DNA from: Methylacidiphilales bacterium | GTDB taxonomy: Bacteria; Verrucomicrobiota; Verrucomicrobiia; Methylacidiphilales; UBA1321 | NCBI GenBank assembly: GCA_021272165.1 | Contig: JAJSLK010000063.1 | Coordinates: forward strand, 1-64,000 | DNA: 64,000 bases | Direction: 5' to 3' | Shown here: positions 18,582 to 28,164 of the stretch, piece after piece | Layout: each line of letters begins with the position of its first letter | Numbering within the stretch: position 1 is the first letter of the stretch | Program-made: the position numbers and the translations under genes | Notes under the pieces: generated by a model | Told to the model about the DNA's origin: nothing | Databases searched by the model: none | Seen by the model: the letters and a program-made list of their open reading frames with translations, nothing else

Positions 18582-20843
18582 TCAGGATTTTCCAGAAATT
18601 GCTCTACGGTAGCGGGGAGAGTTTTTAAACCTGCCAGGTGGGCGGAAAAAGGGAAGACGGATCACCGTCACTCCGTCCGCTTGGCGCAGGACAATCACGA
18701 AGTTGCTCCAGTTGAAGCAGGGATCGACTCTGTCCGGAACATCGGGAGAGACGAACATGAAGGCGTGCGAACCCGGTTTAAGGCTGGGGGGAAGTAGCGG
18801 CGTGAGAGGGACAGGCAATGACGACAATTTCCATTCCTTGCCCGTAACGGCATCGATAAGAAAGAAGCTGTCCTGGGTAGAGGGAAGAAAAGGGGAACAG
18901 ATGGTAATCATCTGAGGATGGACAACCTGTCCCGGCCATTCGGGCAGGTAAAATGCTCCATAGTCGATCGGAATGGGACTTGATCCGATCGGTACATTAC
19001 AGAGGTTAAAGCCGCCGACCTCCGCGTAGCCACGGGTTGTTTTGGTGGCAAAATCGTAGAGGGGACTCGAGGTGATAGGCCTGCCTTGAGACCAATAACC
19101 AACGAAGCCGGCATTGAAGACAACTGCAAACGGCGGATGAGATTCGAGTATTTGCAGAATGCGTTTCTGTTCCGCAAGGGGAATGACACTGTAGTTGGCG
19201 GTGATGTTATTATCGGTGGGAGGCGCGTGCCGCGACCAACAGTAAAGGCTGTTGACACCCGGCACGGAGATGAAGCCGGAATAGAAATGATCGACGTTAT
19301 AGACGAGGCTTGAGTAAGCACTTTGAATCCTTTGATCAACCCGAAAAAGAGAGGCACCTGGAAGATTGAGCGGAACTCCGTTTCTGTAGATAACGGCGGC
19401 GGTCACGAAAATCCCCACACCGGACAGGATGCACCACAGGTAGGCCCCCTTGAGGATGTAGACGCTAAGCCTTTCGCGGAATTCAAGGTGGTGCGGAATC
19501 ATGCTGATGCTCTTGAGCAAGGCAAAGGGAGCAACCAACGAAATAAGGAAATTGGGAAGGCAGGATTGCGAGCCGAAGACGGGATAGCCGCTGAGCGTTT
19601 CACAGATGCCGAGGAGACATAAAAAGAAGAGGCAGAAGGAAACACGGGGAGCAGTGGACTCACGTTCCGAAACGGGTTCCCAGAGCACCGCCCAGAAGAG
19701 GATAAGGCAGTAAAAAATGCCCGACCGGCTGTGTTGAGTGGAGGTAACGACCGTGTAGCAGACGAAACCGACTAGAAGAAAGACCTGCATGAGTCGCAGT
19801 ATTCGCTGAAGTCGAGACGAGAGGCTGGGAAACTTCTGGATTGCGACGCTCCCGGCTAGGCCAACCAGAAACAAGGCACTGGAAGGCAAGATATCCAGGG
19901 GAGGCTGCACGACGAAGACCTGGCCCAGTGTCATGGCCCGAAAGATCATCGCGTCAAGCAGCGCAGATAAGCTCGTGCCGCCTAGAAGGCATATTCCCAT
20001 GCTGGAAGCGAGAGCGATAATGGCGCCAAATGCCGCGGCCAGCAGTTCTGTCCATCCAAAGAGAGGTTTCCTTAGCGGACGAATGGCCAGAAGACAGGGC
20101 AAGGTGGCGGCCAGGAGCAACAGGCAAAATTCCCAACGAACAAGATTAGTCCAGATACCCCGGACAAGCGCGAAGGGAAGCAGCAACAGGGCTGCTGCCG
20201 CGATAAAAAAAAGCCGCCCGGCCAATCCGCGGCAAAAAGCGGAAATCGAAACAAAAAGAGCAATCAAGCAGAAAACCCCGATATTGATCTTCAACGCGCA
20301 TAGCAAGCCACCCATTACACCGGCGAGGGCAAAAAAGGGTGCGGAACGTTCGTTGCGGGAGGCACCAAGTACGGCAAAAGCCATGAACGTCAGCAGGAGA
20401 ATGCAAAGGGAAACGGGATGGCCCGGCTCATCCTCCAGGACCTGAAGGGCGAAGAAAGAGACGAGTTGGCCAAAGATTCCTGCCGCAACACGACCGGTCA
20501 GTAAAAGCGAGAGTAATCCGGCCAAGAGAGAACATAAGATCCAAAGCGAGAGAACGAAGAGGGCCATCCGATCGTGCGTAAAGATGAAACGCCCACCACC
20601 GCTGAGCAGATAGAAAAATTGGGAATGAAGGGGGCCGTAGACGCTGAAGACATCTTCATAAATCCTCTTTCCAGAATTGGTCGCATTAATCTGGACCAGT
20701 ATGGTGCCGACATCGTCATAAAACTTGAGGGTTGAGAAAATCGAGAGATACCCCGTGACCAGATAGATGGGCAGCAGCAAGCCACTGGCTAGCAGGTAAA
20801 GGTGCAAGGGACTATGCACGGAAGGGCGAAAGACTGGATTCAT
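18582..20843 (-). CDS. Large membrane protein, GT-C-like (PMT/ArnT-type architecture)
   Basis: A 753-residue protein with roughly 10-12 hydrophobic segments in the first 530 residues and a soluble C-terminal region. YDDVGTILVQINATNSGKRIYEDVFSVYGPLHSQFFYLL resembles the first extracytoplasmic loop of GT-C glycosyltransferases, with an Asp-Asp near the end of helix 1. That suggests use of a lipid-linked sugar donor on the periplasmic side, but I do not see a decisive family motif. It is the last gene of the minus-strand sugar block, 27 nt downstream of the methyltransferase gene. Confidence 0.6.
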   Translation of the reverse strand: MNPVFRPSVHSPLHLYLLASGLLLPIYLVTGYLSIFSTLKFYDDVGTILVQINATNSGKRIYEDVFSVYGPLHSQFFYLLSGGGRFIFTHDRMALFVLSLWILCSLLAGLLSLLLTGRVAAGIFGQLVSFFALQVLEDEPGHPVSLCILLLTFMAFAVLGASRNERSAPFFALAGVMGGLLCALKINIGVFCLIALFVSISAFCRGLAGRLFFIAAAALLLLPFALVRGIWTNLVRWEFCLLLLAATLPCLLAIRPLRKPLFGWTELLAAAFGAIIALASSMGICLLGGTSLSALLDAMIFRAMTLGQVFVVQPPLDILPSSALFLVGLAGSVAIQKFPSLSSRLQRILRLMQVFLLVGFVCYTVVTSTQHSRSGIFYCLILFWAVLWEPVSERESTAPRVSFCLFFLCLLGICETLSGYPVFGSQSCLPNFLISLVAPFALLKSISMIPHHLEFRERLSVYILKGAYLWCILSGVGIFVTAAVIYRNGVPLNLPGASLFRVDQRIQSAYSSLVYNVDHFYSGFISVPGVNSLYCWSRHAPPTDNNITANYSVIPLAEQKRILQILESHPPFAVVFNAGFVGYWSQGRPITSSPLYDFATKTTRGYAEVGGFNLCNVPIGSSPIPIDYGAFYLPEWPGQVVHPQMITICSPFLPSTQDSFFLIDAVTGKEWKLSSLPVPLTPLLPPSLKPGSHAFMFVSPDVPDRVDPCFNWSNFVIVLRQADGVTVIRLPFFRPPGRFKNSPRYRRAISGKS

Positions 20844-20870
20844 GCTCAGTCGATCAAGGATCGGAAGGGT

Positions 20871-21779
20871 TCACTTTTCGGCAGAGGTTTTGACCTTGGC
20901 AACGATGTGAATGCCGGTTCGTTCATCCGGTACCCAGTCTTTGAGCGAGCTGCCGTTGCCACGGACGAAGTCCTCCATGGCAAAGCCGTGGTTGGTGCAA
21001 ATCGTGAAGCCTTGACCCTGAAATTTATCCCGCCACCAAGCTGCGGGACGGAGGGTCTTGTGATAGACAGCGCCGGTGAGAGGATTGCCGTCAGGAAGAA
21101 GATCAATGGAGCAGATGAAGTAGCCTTCAGGGCGCAACTTCCGAGCAATGCGCTGGAGCAGGCCATCTATATCTTCCTCGGCAATGTGTTCCAGTACCTC
21201 CCATGCCGTGATGACATCAAAAGAGACTGGTTGTGCCGCGGCATCAACCACCGTGAAGTCCTTGGTGATATCTCCCGTAAAGAGATGGCGCGGAATATTA
21301 CCCCATTCGCCGAGCAGGGCTCGCCTAGCCCCATCCGACCCTTCCAGCCCAATAGCCTGATGCCCATCTTCCAGCATGGAACGCACAAAACCGCCGCCCG
21401 CACAGCCAAGATCCATGAGCCGAATTTTTCGGGGGTAACCTAGAAAGGCATAAAGCCGGGAATTAAAGCGCGGATTGCGGGAATTGTCGTTAATGGCGCC
21501 CCGAGGGAGACGATGATCATCGCTCGCATATGCGAGGGGATGATTGGTCTGGACGTAGAGACGTTCGGAGGAATTCTCTCCAAAGCGGGAGAAATAACCC
21601 TGTCGCCACAGTACATCGGTCAAGCGCTCGAATTTGTCTTGCTGGCGGTAGGCCATGCGCTTGTCGAGAAACTGTACCAGCGTGAAAAAAACCGGGGTAA
21701 TGACGGGCGGACGATTTAGCAGGAGCCCAGTCTTGATCTTGCGATAAAGCTGATTAAGCGGGCGCAAAAGAAAAGGCAT
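20871..21779 (-). CDS. Class I SAM-dependent methyltransferase
   Basis: A 302-residue protein with motif I IRLMDLGCAGGGFVRSMLEDGH, acidic AIGLEGSD and FDVITAWEVLEHIAEEDIDGLL, the typical Methyltransf_11/23 pattern. The N-terminal 80 residues (LYRKIKTGLLLNRPPVITPVFF) look like a membrane-associated extension. It probably methylates a glycan or sugar intermediate, since it lies in the glycan block with the radical SAM and GT-C-like genes. Substrate unknown. Confidence 0.8.
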   Translation of the reverse strand: MPFLLRPLNQLYRKIKTGLLLNRPPVITPVFFTLVQFLDKRMAYRQQDKFERLTDVLWRQGYFSRFGENSSERLYVQTNHPLAYASDDHRLPRGAINDNSRNPRFNSRLYAFLGYPRKIRLMDLGCAGGGFVRSMLEDGHQAIGLEGSDGARRALLGEWGNIPRHLFTGDITKDFTVVDAAAQPVSFDVITAWEVLEHIAEEDIDGLLQRIARKLRPEGYFICSIDLLPDGNPLTGAVYHKTLRPAAWWRDKFQGQGFTICTNHGFAMEDFVRGNGSSLKDWVPDERTGIHIVAKVKTSAEK

Positions 21780-21839
21780 AAGGAAACATTGGAAACCGCC
21801 CCTTTATTTCCAAGACAAAAAGGCGGAACGGTACGAAAC

Positions 21840-23336
21840 TCAGTTGACGCTGGTTTCTTTCAGGCGCAGGTCGAGATCAACCTGGTCATGACTGACGGCC
21901 TTGGCTGTGCGCACTTTCTCGCGGTGTTTGCGAAAGGCTTCCGAGGCGAGATAGGGAACGTGCGGACGGTTGCCGGAACTGACGCTGTTATCGTCGAGCT
22001 TGTAGGCGGCATTGCCGACGTACTCGTAGGCAAATTCGTGCAATTCGAGCAGACGCTCGGTCGGGACGGCGGAAAGGTTGCAGCCAATCTCGTGGTAATA
22101 GAGGAACTTGCTGAAATCCATATGGTCATGAACCTTGCCCATCTGCTTGGCAACCGCCCAGAGTGGGCTATCCGGGTAGGGGACCAAAATGGAAAAGGCG
22201 TTTTCGTCAGCGCCAAGTTCTTTGGCGAACTCGATCGTCTCCATGATCTGCTCTTCCGTTTCATCCACCATGCCAAAGACATAGGAGCAACGAACCTTCC
22301 AGTCATACTCCTGAAGCAGGCGGATTTTTTTTCGCATATGCTCCTTGGATTCACGGGGCCCCTTGCCGATAGCCTTGATGATTGTTTCGTTACCCGACTC
22401 AATGCCGGGGCCAACATAGCGGACGCCGCTTTCAAAAATAGCATCACAGACTTCTCGGTCGATCTGATCGAGACGGAGCTGGACACTGAGATTGAGTTTG
22501 ATGCCGCGTTCAACGATGGCCTTGGAAAGTTCAAGCACCCGCTTCTTGTTGCTGGTATAGGTGTCATCCATGATGAACAGGTTGGGGATGCCCATGTTCT
22601 GGACGGCCTCGAGTTCATCAACGATATTTTCAATGTGACGCCAGCGGACGAGAGTGTCGGCAGCCCCGCAGAAAGCGCATTTGCCGGGGCAGCCGCGGCT
22701 GAACATGGCGCCGGACTGGGGTTCGCGGATGTCGCGGGAATAATCCATATATTCCTTGTATTCAAAGAGACGTCGGGCCGGAACGGGGCATTTGTTCAGG
22801 TCGATGGCCTTAGCCGTGGTAACGGAAGATTGATGAAGGCGTAACCGGTACTCTTTGGTATGCCCGGTATATTCTCCCCAGCGGTAGGCAATTCCGGTAA
22901 TACCAGCGGGATCTTTTTTGGCGAGCACATGCTCGACGATGGCAACGACTGATTCCTCTGCTTCACCGATGCAAATGAAATCGGCCTTGCTGGTTTCCAG
23001 AGTTGCTTCAGGCAGGGCACTGACATGAGGTCCACCGAAAATGACGACGGTGGAGGGTGAGAGTTGCTTGACCCGGTTGATAATGGCAATCGCCTGGTGA
23101 TACAGAGGCGTCGTACAACCGATGCCGAGAAACTCGGGATCATTGGAGAGAGCTTGGTTGACCGTCTCTTCGATGTCCAAGTCATGCAGGGCGGCGTCCG
23201 TTACCTTGACACTGTGTCCGGCCTGTTCGAGTGCGGCACCGATGTAGGCAAGACCTAGCGGCATACGGCGCGTGCGTGCGCGAGCGAATTTATAACATAG
23301 TCCGTCGCTAGGATATACAAGGCTAATGCGAGCCAT
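21840..23336 (-). CDS. B12-binding domain radical SAM protein
   Basis: A 498-residue protein. The N-terminal cobalamin-binding-like domain contains RMPLGLAYIGAALEQAGHSV, IGCTTPLYH and VVIFGGPHVSALPEATL. The radical SAM core carries SRGCPGKCAFCGA with Cys216, Cys220 and Cys223 (CxxxCxxC). The His expected in the classic DxHxxG cobalamin motif is not obvious. Members carry out methylations and other radical modifications in natural-product and lipid or glycan pathways. It is located between a methyltransferase and a GT2 in a glycan operon, so an envelope substrate is likely but unproven. Confidence 0.85.
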   Translation of the reverse strand: MARISLVYPSDGLCYKFARARTRRMPLGLAYIGAALEQAGHSVKVTDAALHDLDIEETVNQALSNDPEFLGIGCTTPLYHQAIAIINRVKQLSPSTVVIFGGPHVSALPEATLETSKADFICIGEAEESVVAIVEHVLAKKDPAGITGIAYRWGEYTGHTKEYRLRLHQSSVTTAKAIDLNKCPVPARRLFEYKEYMDYSRDIREPQSGAMFSRGCPGKCAFCGAADTLVRWRHIENIVDELEAVQNMGIPNLFIMDDTYTSNKKRVLELSKAIVERGIKLNLSVQLRLDQIDREVCDAIFESGVRYVGPGIESGNETIIKAIGKGPRESKEHMRKKIRLLQEYDWKVRCSYVFGMVDETEEQIMETIEFAKELGADENAFSILVPYPDSPLWAVAKQMGKVHDHMDFSKFLYYHEIGCNLSAVPTERLLELHEFAYEYVGNAAYKLDDNSVSSGNRPHVPYLASEAFRKHREKVRTAKAVSHDQVDLDLRLKETSVN

Positions 23337-23464
23337 AATCGGGTATGAATTGATTATTAGGGGTGACGGTTAACCGGCCCTTTGCGCTGCTAGTTTGCCT
23401 TCTTAAGGCAAAAGTACAACATTTATTGTGCCAACCCGTTATCGGGAAACGACTATTGAAGCCT
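23337..23464. other. Intergenic spacer within the minus-strand glycan block
   Basis: These 128 bases hold no ORF. They are more AT-rich than their neighbours (AAAGTACAACATTTATTGTGCC) and lie upstream of the radical SAM gene. A promoter for the three genes 23336 to 18582 is plausible. No convincing operator or riboswitch is recognised by eye. Confidence 0.3.
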
Positions 23465-24232
23465 TCAGGGTTTGTGATCGGGATGAAAATCGGGATTAAC
23501 CCGATAGCTTTCCTTGATCTTTAGGAGGCCTTTCACCGCGAGCAGTGAATCCCACAGGAAACGGTTGGTCGGCAGCCCGCGACTGATCCCGAAACGCCGT
23601 TCCCGGTGGAGAACGTAAATCTGTTTGATACGGAAGTTTTCCAATTCGGCCCGCAAAAGAAGTTCTGCGTTCAGGAGCTTGGGCATGCAGTTGACCTGCG
23701 GAAGCGTGCGCTGGACCACTTCTTTCCGCATTAGTCGAAAAGCCGAGTTGATATCGGAATAGGTGACGGCAAAAAGGAATTCGCTGAGCTTGTTAAAAAT
23801 GGAGGAGGCATACCGGCGCAAGGCGGGATCTTTGCGTCCGATTTTGGCACCATGGATAAGATCATGAGATTCCATATACGGAGCAAGCTTCCAAAAATCG
23901 CTGGCGACATACTGGCCGTCAGAGTCAGTGAAGAACAGGAAGGGACATTTCGCCCTTAAGTATAAGCGGCGGGCGGCGGCACTGAAGCCATCACGGGTGG
24001 TGTTGGTGATCAATTGGATGTACGGGTACTTCTCGGTCATCTTTTGAATGACCTCAATGGTGCCGTCCGTGCTGTTGCCATCATCGAGAATAAATTCAGA
24101 ACCCTCCGGCAGGTACTGCAGCACATCATTCACCCACTCCTGGATGACGAACCCTATAACGTCGACTTCATTGTACACCGGCATGAGAATCGAAACGGGC
24201 GAGGCGAGTTTGATGATGGGCGCTCGGTACAT
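23465..24232 (-). CDS. Glycosyltransferase family 2
   Basis: A 255-residue GT-A enzyme: SPVSILMPVYNEVDVIGFVI, EFILDDGNSTDGTIEVIQ and FLFFTDSDGQYVASDFW (DxDGQ). The pattern resembles dolichyl/polyprenyl-phosphate sugar synthases and relatives without the C-terminal membrane domain. It may produce a lipid-linked sugar for the GT-C-like protein encoded downstream, which is an inference from co-location. The upstream neighbour is the GHMP kinase gene, 36 nt away. Confidence 0.85.
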   Translation of the reverse strand: MYRAPIIKLASPVSILMPVYNEVDVIGFVIQEWVNDVLQYLPEGSEFILDDGNSTDGTIEVIQKMTEKYPYIQLITNTTRDGFSAAARRLYLRAKCPFLFFTDSDGQYVASDFWKLAPYMESHDLIHGAKIGRKDPALRRYASSIFNKLSEFLFAVTYSDINSAFRLMRKEVVQRTLPQVNCMPKLLNAELLLRAELENFRIKQIYVLHRERRFGISRGLPTNRFLWDSLLAVKGLLKIKESYRVNPDFHPDHKP

Positions 24233-24267
24233 GCCGGAGAGTAGAAATGGCCCCGCCGGGTGGCAAC

Positions 24268-25254
24268 TTATTTGGAGAAATGAATCAGGCGGGTGCCGTC
24301 TTCCTCGAACTCAAAGGGAACGTGGAGCAAACCGGGAATACTGGCGATCAGTTCTTCCTGCTTCTCTGGTGACACGAAGAGCAGAAGAAAGCCGCCGCCG
24401 CCCGCACCCAACAACTTTCCGCCGATGGCGCCCTTTTCGCGCGCGCGCGCATAGGCGTCGTCGATGAAGGTATTGCTAACGCGAGAGGAAAGGCTGCGTT
24501 TCAACGTCCAAGCCTCATGCAGGAGCTCTCCGAATTCACGCAGATCGCGGGTCCGATCACAGAGAATCTGGATGCCCTGCGTAACCTGTTGCCGCATTTG
24601 TTTGAGGGCCGGGACGTTCACCTGGACTTTCTGGCATTGCTCCTCGACAATCTCATGGGTCGACCTGGAGATGCTGGTGAAGAAGAGCATGAGATGCTGA
24701 TTCAGGGCGTGCTTTCTCTCGGGATCGAAGGGCAGTGGCTCCACGCGGAACGTCGATTTCCGGTCGAAGAAAATGCGGTTGAATCCCCCGAATGCCGCTA
24801 CCACCTGATCCTGTGATCCGACCCGCTCACAGATGATATTCTGTTCGATATGGATGGCCTCGCGCGCGAGGAAATCCTTGCTCACCAGCCGATGCTGGAA
24901 GGCATGCAGGCTTTGCAGAAGACCGACCGTAAAGGCTGAGCTGGAACCGAGGCCAGTCCTAGCCGGCAGGTCGGACATGACAAAAATTTCGACGCCGTGC
25001 AGAATCTTCAGATGGCTCAGGCAGCAGCGGACGCTGGGATGCTGGATCTCGCCAACTTCGTTGACTAACTCGGATTTCGAGTAGCCGATATGAAAGCGGT
25101 GATCGAAGAATGGGTTGAGTTTGTTGACGGTGATATATAGGTATTTATCGATGCTGGTGCTAAGCACCTCGCCGCCGTGTTCCTCATAAAAGCCAGGGTA
25201 GTCGGTGCCGCCTCCGAAGAAGCTGATGCGCAGGGGAGTTCGGGAAATGACCAT
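24268..25254 (-). CDS. GHMP family sugar kinase (HddA-like)
   Basis: A 328-residue protein with MVISRTPLRISFFGGGTDYP at the N-terminus, the ATP-binding LPARTGLGSSSAFTVGLL and GGKLLGAGGGGFLLLFV near the C-terminus. These three GHMP motifs in this form match D-glycero-alpha-D-manno-heptose 7-phosphate kinases (HddA) and related sugar-1-kinases. With the nucleotidyltransferase at 27394 and two SDR genes it suggests a nucleotide-activated heptose or deoxyheptose pathway. No GmhA or GmhB homologue is seen in the window. Exact sugar unknown. Confidence 0.85.
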   Translation of the reverse strand: MVISRTPLRISFFGGGTDYPGFYEEHGGEVLSTSIDKYLYITVNKLNPFFDHRFHIGYSKSELVNEVGEIQHPSVRCCLSHLKILHGVEIFVMSDLPARTGLGSSSAFTVGLLQSLHAFQHRLVSKDFLAREAIHIEQNIICERVGSQDQVVAAFGGFNRIFFDRKSTFRVEPLPFDPERKHALNQHLMLFFTSISRSTHEIVEEQCQKVQVNVPALKQMRQQVTQGIQILCDRTRDLREFGELLHEAWTLKRSLSSRVSNTFIDDAYARAREKGAIGGKLLGAGGGGFLLLFVSPEKQEELIASIPGLLHVPFEFEEDGTRLIHFSK

Positions 25255-25261
25255 GGGGCGT

Positions 25262-26191
25262 TCAGGAAGGCGGGGGCAGCGTCGTCTCCCGGTTTTCGAT
25301 GAACCAGGAGATCGTTTCGCGCAGGCCTGTGTTAAGATCGGTAGAGCAAAGATCAGGCCGCAGTCTCCTTAGTTTGTCAATGCGCAGGCACTTTGATTTT
25401 GCCCCCACATAGCGGCTCGTGTCGTAGGAGATCAGGGATTCGTCGTAACCGGTCTGTTCACAAATCAAGTGAGCGAAATGACGGATGCTGAATTCCTCAC
25501 CTGTACCGATGTTGACCAAATCGTTGTCATGTTCTTCCGCCAGCGCGACGGCCATGCGGACGAAATCGCCCACCAGCATGACCTCGCGGCTCTGGTGGCC
25601 GTCACCCCAGAATACCACCGGTTCGCTATAAAACTTTGCGCGCAAGATCTTGCGGATGAGGTCGAAGATAAAGTGCATTTGCCGCCCGTCCGTGTGATAA
25701 CCGCCACCGTAAAGCGTCGAAGGAACAAGGCAGAGATACCGCATCCCGAATTGCCGGTGCAGTGCTAGTTGGCCAGCATAAAGCATTCGTTTCGTCATCG
25801 CATAGGTAAACAGCGAGTCGATCGGCTTTCCCGCCAGGTAATTCTCCTCGGAAAGTTCCAGGTCCGGTGCATACGCGCAGCTGGTTCCAATGGAAATAAG
25901 CTTGGCCTGCGGTTGGTTTTGGCGCCACCACGCCAGCACCTGAGTGTTCATTTGTTGGTTGATCAGCCATTGCTCGCCGGAATGATGGAGGCAGAAGTCG
26001 CCGGCCTGGGTCCATGCGGCCAAATGAAAGACAAGGTCGTAAGAGAATGAATTGAACTGGTCAAGTGATCCTGCCATCCGCAAATCCGCGTCCCTGGAGC
26101 CGATGGCGGTGACCTCCAATCCGTGTTCACGGAGGGCCGGTACGAGATACTGCCCCAAATATCCGGTTGCGCCTGTGACCAGTGCCTTCAT
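25262..26191 (-). CDS. NAD-dependent epimerase/dehydratase (SDR)
   Basis: A 309-residue extended SDR: MKALVTGATGYLGQYLVPAL (GxxGxxG NAD site), SIGTSCAYAP with the catalytic Ser region and YAMTKRMLYAG (YxxxK). CAYAPDLELSEENYLAGKP and the overall spacing resemble GDP-fucose synthetase-like reductases. It probably epimerises or reduces a nucleotide-linked hexose or heptose in the same pathway as the adjacent C-methyltransferase, which ends 3 nt before its start. Confidence 0.85.
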   Translation of the reverse strand: MKALVTGATGYLGQYLVPALREHGLEVTAIGSRDADLRMAGSLDQFNSFSYDLVFHLAAWTQAGDFCLHHSGEQWLINQQMNTQVLAWWRQNQPQAKLISIGTSCAYAPDLELSEENYLAGKPIDSLFTYAMTKRMLYAGQLALHRQFGMRYLCLVPSTLYGGGYHTDGRQMHFIFDLIRKILRAKFYSEPVVFWGDGHQSREVMLVGDFVRMAVALAEEHDNDLVNIGTGEEFSIRHFAHLICEQTGYDESLISYDTSRYVGAKSKCLRIDKLRRLRPDLCSTDLNTGLRETISWFIENRETTLPPPS

Positions 26192-26194
26192 GCG

Positions 26195-27397
26195 TCAGCT
26201 TCCCGGTGCATCAACCGGAAAATAAAACTCCACACCCTGTTGCAGCAAAGCCCGGTTGCGACTGAGTATCTCCTTACGAAAATTCCACGCTAGGACGTAA
26301 TAGACGTCGGGTGTGTCGGTCCATTCGCCCTCGATCACTACGGGGATATGCCGTCCGGGCGAGAAAAGGCCGCGCCGCAATTCATTCTTCTCCACGAGAA
26401 CTTCGATGGTCTCCGGTCCCAGCCCGAAGTAGTTGAGCAGCGTATTACCTTTGACCGGGGCGCCCATGCCGAAAATCCGTTTTCCCTCTGCACGCCGGGC
26501 GTGCAGATAGGAGATGTTTTTTTCCTTCATTGCCTCGATCCTGTGCGCGAACTCGCGGTATATCTCCAGTGTATTGCAGCCGGAGTTTTGTTCCTCCTGT
26601 TTCATGCGTTGCAATTGTTCACTGGGACGCCGCCGTCCGGGATGGGAGACGAATGCGATTATTGATCCCCCGTGGATCGGGGCGAGATAGGCATCGAACA
26701 GTTCCAGTCCATGGCGCTGCAGCAACTTTCCCAGCGTCGTCAGCGTGTAATAGAGGAGATGCTCGTGATAAATCTGGTCGAACGCACAGTTCTCCATGAT
26801 CGACTTCATATAGAGAAACTGCACGACAAATACGCCGTTACCGTCGAGCGATTGCTTGATCCCCTCCGTTACCGAGTGAAGTTCCTCCAGATGAAAGAAA
26901 ACGCCCGAGGCGTTGATCACATCGAATTTTTCCCCGATAGACCGAGCCGTCTCGAGATTGAAAAAAGCATGCCGCGTGGGAATGCCGCGGGCCTGCGCCT
27001 TTTCCCACGGGATGTGTGACGACTCCACTCCCAGCACTCGGTAGCCAAGCTGCTGGTAATGAGCCAGCTGCGTACCGTCATTCGAGCCGATGTCCAGCAC
27101 CGACTTGCCCTGCGTTTCAGGAAAAAATCTCGTCGTTACTTCCTCTGCGATCCGGCTGAAGTGTTCGCTCAATGTTTTCGTCGTTCCGGAAAGATAGGTG
27201 TGATCGGCGAACATCACCTCTTTTTTCACCGTGTAGTCCAACTGGGCTGTGGCGCAATCGTGGCAATAGACCACGCGCAGCGGATAAAAGGGTTCCTTGC
27301 CCACCTCTTCGCGCGTCAGAAAATGATTGCACCAGGGCTGATGGCCCAGATCGATAACAGGCTCAAGCCGGGCGGAATCGCAGACGCGGCAGATCAT
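26195..27397 (-). CDS. Sugar C-methyltransferase (TylC3/NovU-like)
   Basis: A 400-residue protein with three recognisable parts: an N-terminal zinc-binding domain (CRVCDSARLEPVIDLGHQP...CHDCATAQL), a SAM domain (KSVLDIGSNDGTQLAHYQQLG) and a C-terminal domain with RIFGMGAPVKGNTLLNYFGL. This architecture is that of enzymes methylating carbon 3 of deoxysugars. It therefore implies a branched-chain sugar in the surface glycan. Its start overlaps the nucleotidyltransferase stop by 4 nt. Confidence 0.88.
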   Translation of the reverse strand: MICRVCDSARLEPVIDLGHQPWCNHFLTREEVGKEPFYPLRVVYCHDCATAQLDYTVKKEVMFADHTYLSGTTKTLSEHFSRIAEEVTTRFFPETQGKSVLDIGSNDGTQLAHYQQLGYRVLGVESSHIPWEKAQARGIPTRHAFFNLETARSIGEKFDVINASGVFFHLEELHSVTEGIKQSLDGNGVFVVQFLYMKSIMENCAFDQIYHEHLLYYTLTTLGKLLQRHGLELFDAYLAPIHGGSIIAFVSHPGRRRPSEQLQRMKQEEQNSGCNTLEIYREFAHRIEAMKEKNISYLHARRAEGKRIFGMGAPVKGNTLLNYFGLGPETIEVLVEKNELRRGLFSPGRHIPVVIEGEWTDTPDVYYVLAWNFRKEILSRNRALLQQGVEFYFPVDAPGS

Positions 27398-28164
27398 GAC
27401 AGGATCGCGGATGGCTCAGCGTGATTCTCCGCAGGTGAAAAGAAAGCGGGATTCCCGGCAATAAAGCGTTCCGCTAGACCGAATGTTTTCGGAGTGCCAA
27501 TATCCAGAAAGGGGCCGGTGGCAGGTACAACGTGCAGCTTGGCCTTGTCGGCCAGGAGACGGGGAAATACATCTTTTTCGAAACTAAGAGGCAGACCGTC
27601 GGGAAAGCCGTTGCACGGGTTGCAGCGAAACAGGTACACACCCGCATTCACCAGCCCGCGACCGGGCCGCTTCTCCGCAAAGCGATGCAAAGTGCCTTGT
27701 GAATCGCACTCCAATGTTCCGTAGTTGGATGCATCGCCCACCGGTATACCCAGCAACGCTCCGGCGACAGTCTGCATCCGTAGTGTTTCAAACAGAGGAC
27801 CCAGGGAAGTAAGAACCAGCGAATCCCCATTGCAAATCAGCCAGGCGTCGGGCGTGGCTGCTCCGGCTATCGCCTCCAGAAAGCCGCCTGCCGTGCCACG
27901 AGGTATCTTTTCGCGGACGCAGCGGATCGTTGCACCCGGAATCTGGCTTGCGCCAAAATGGGATTCAATCTGTTCCGCCTTGTAGCCGGTGGAAAGGATG
28001 ATGTCTCGAATCCCTTGAAGGATCAGAAAACGTACAATCCACTCCAAGAAAGGGCGCCCCAGCACCAGCGCCATCGGTTTTGGACACTCGGGCAGGAGAT
28101 GCCGGATGCGCGTTCCCTGCCCACCGGCTAGAATCACCGCCGTGATTTGGGAAGGTGTTCTCAT
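27394..28164 (-). CDS. Sugar-1-phosphate nucleotidyltransferase (HddC/RmlA-like)
   Basis: A 256-residue NTP-transferase: AVILAGGQGTRIRHLLPECPKPM (GGxGTR...PKP) and WLICNGDSLVLTSL (the metal-binding D). It resembles HddC, which makes GDP-D-glycero-alpha-D-manno-heptose, and mannose-1-phosphate guanylyltransferases. Its pairing with the GHMP kinase favours activation of a heptose-1-phosphate. It begins directly at the end of the upstream SDR gene and overlaps the C-methyltransferase start. Confidence 0.87.
   Translation of the reverse strand: MRTPSQITAVILAGGQGTRIRHLLPECPKPMALVLGRPFLEWIVRFLILQGIRDIILSTGYKAEQIESHFGASQIPGATIRCVREKIPRGTAGGFLEAIAGAATPDAWLICNGDSLVLTSLGPLFETLRMQTVAGALLGIPVGDASNYGTLECDSQGTLHRFAEKRPGRGLVNAGVYLFRCNPCNGFPDGLPLSFEKDVFPRLLADKAKLHVVPATGPFLDIGTPKTFGLAERFIAGNPAFFSPAENHAEPSAILS

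Noticed and set aside
21789-22844. 351-aa plus-strand ORF over the radical SAM gene
   Set aside because: Antisense to a gene with an intact CxxxCxxC motif.
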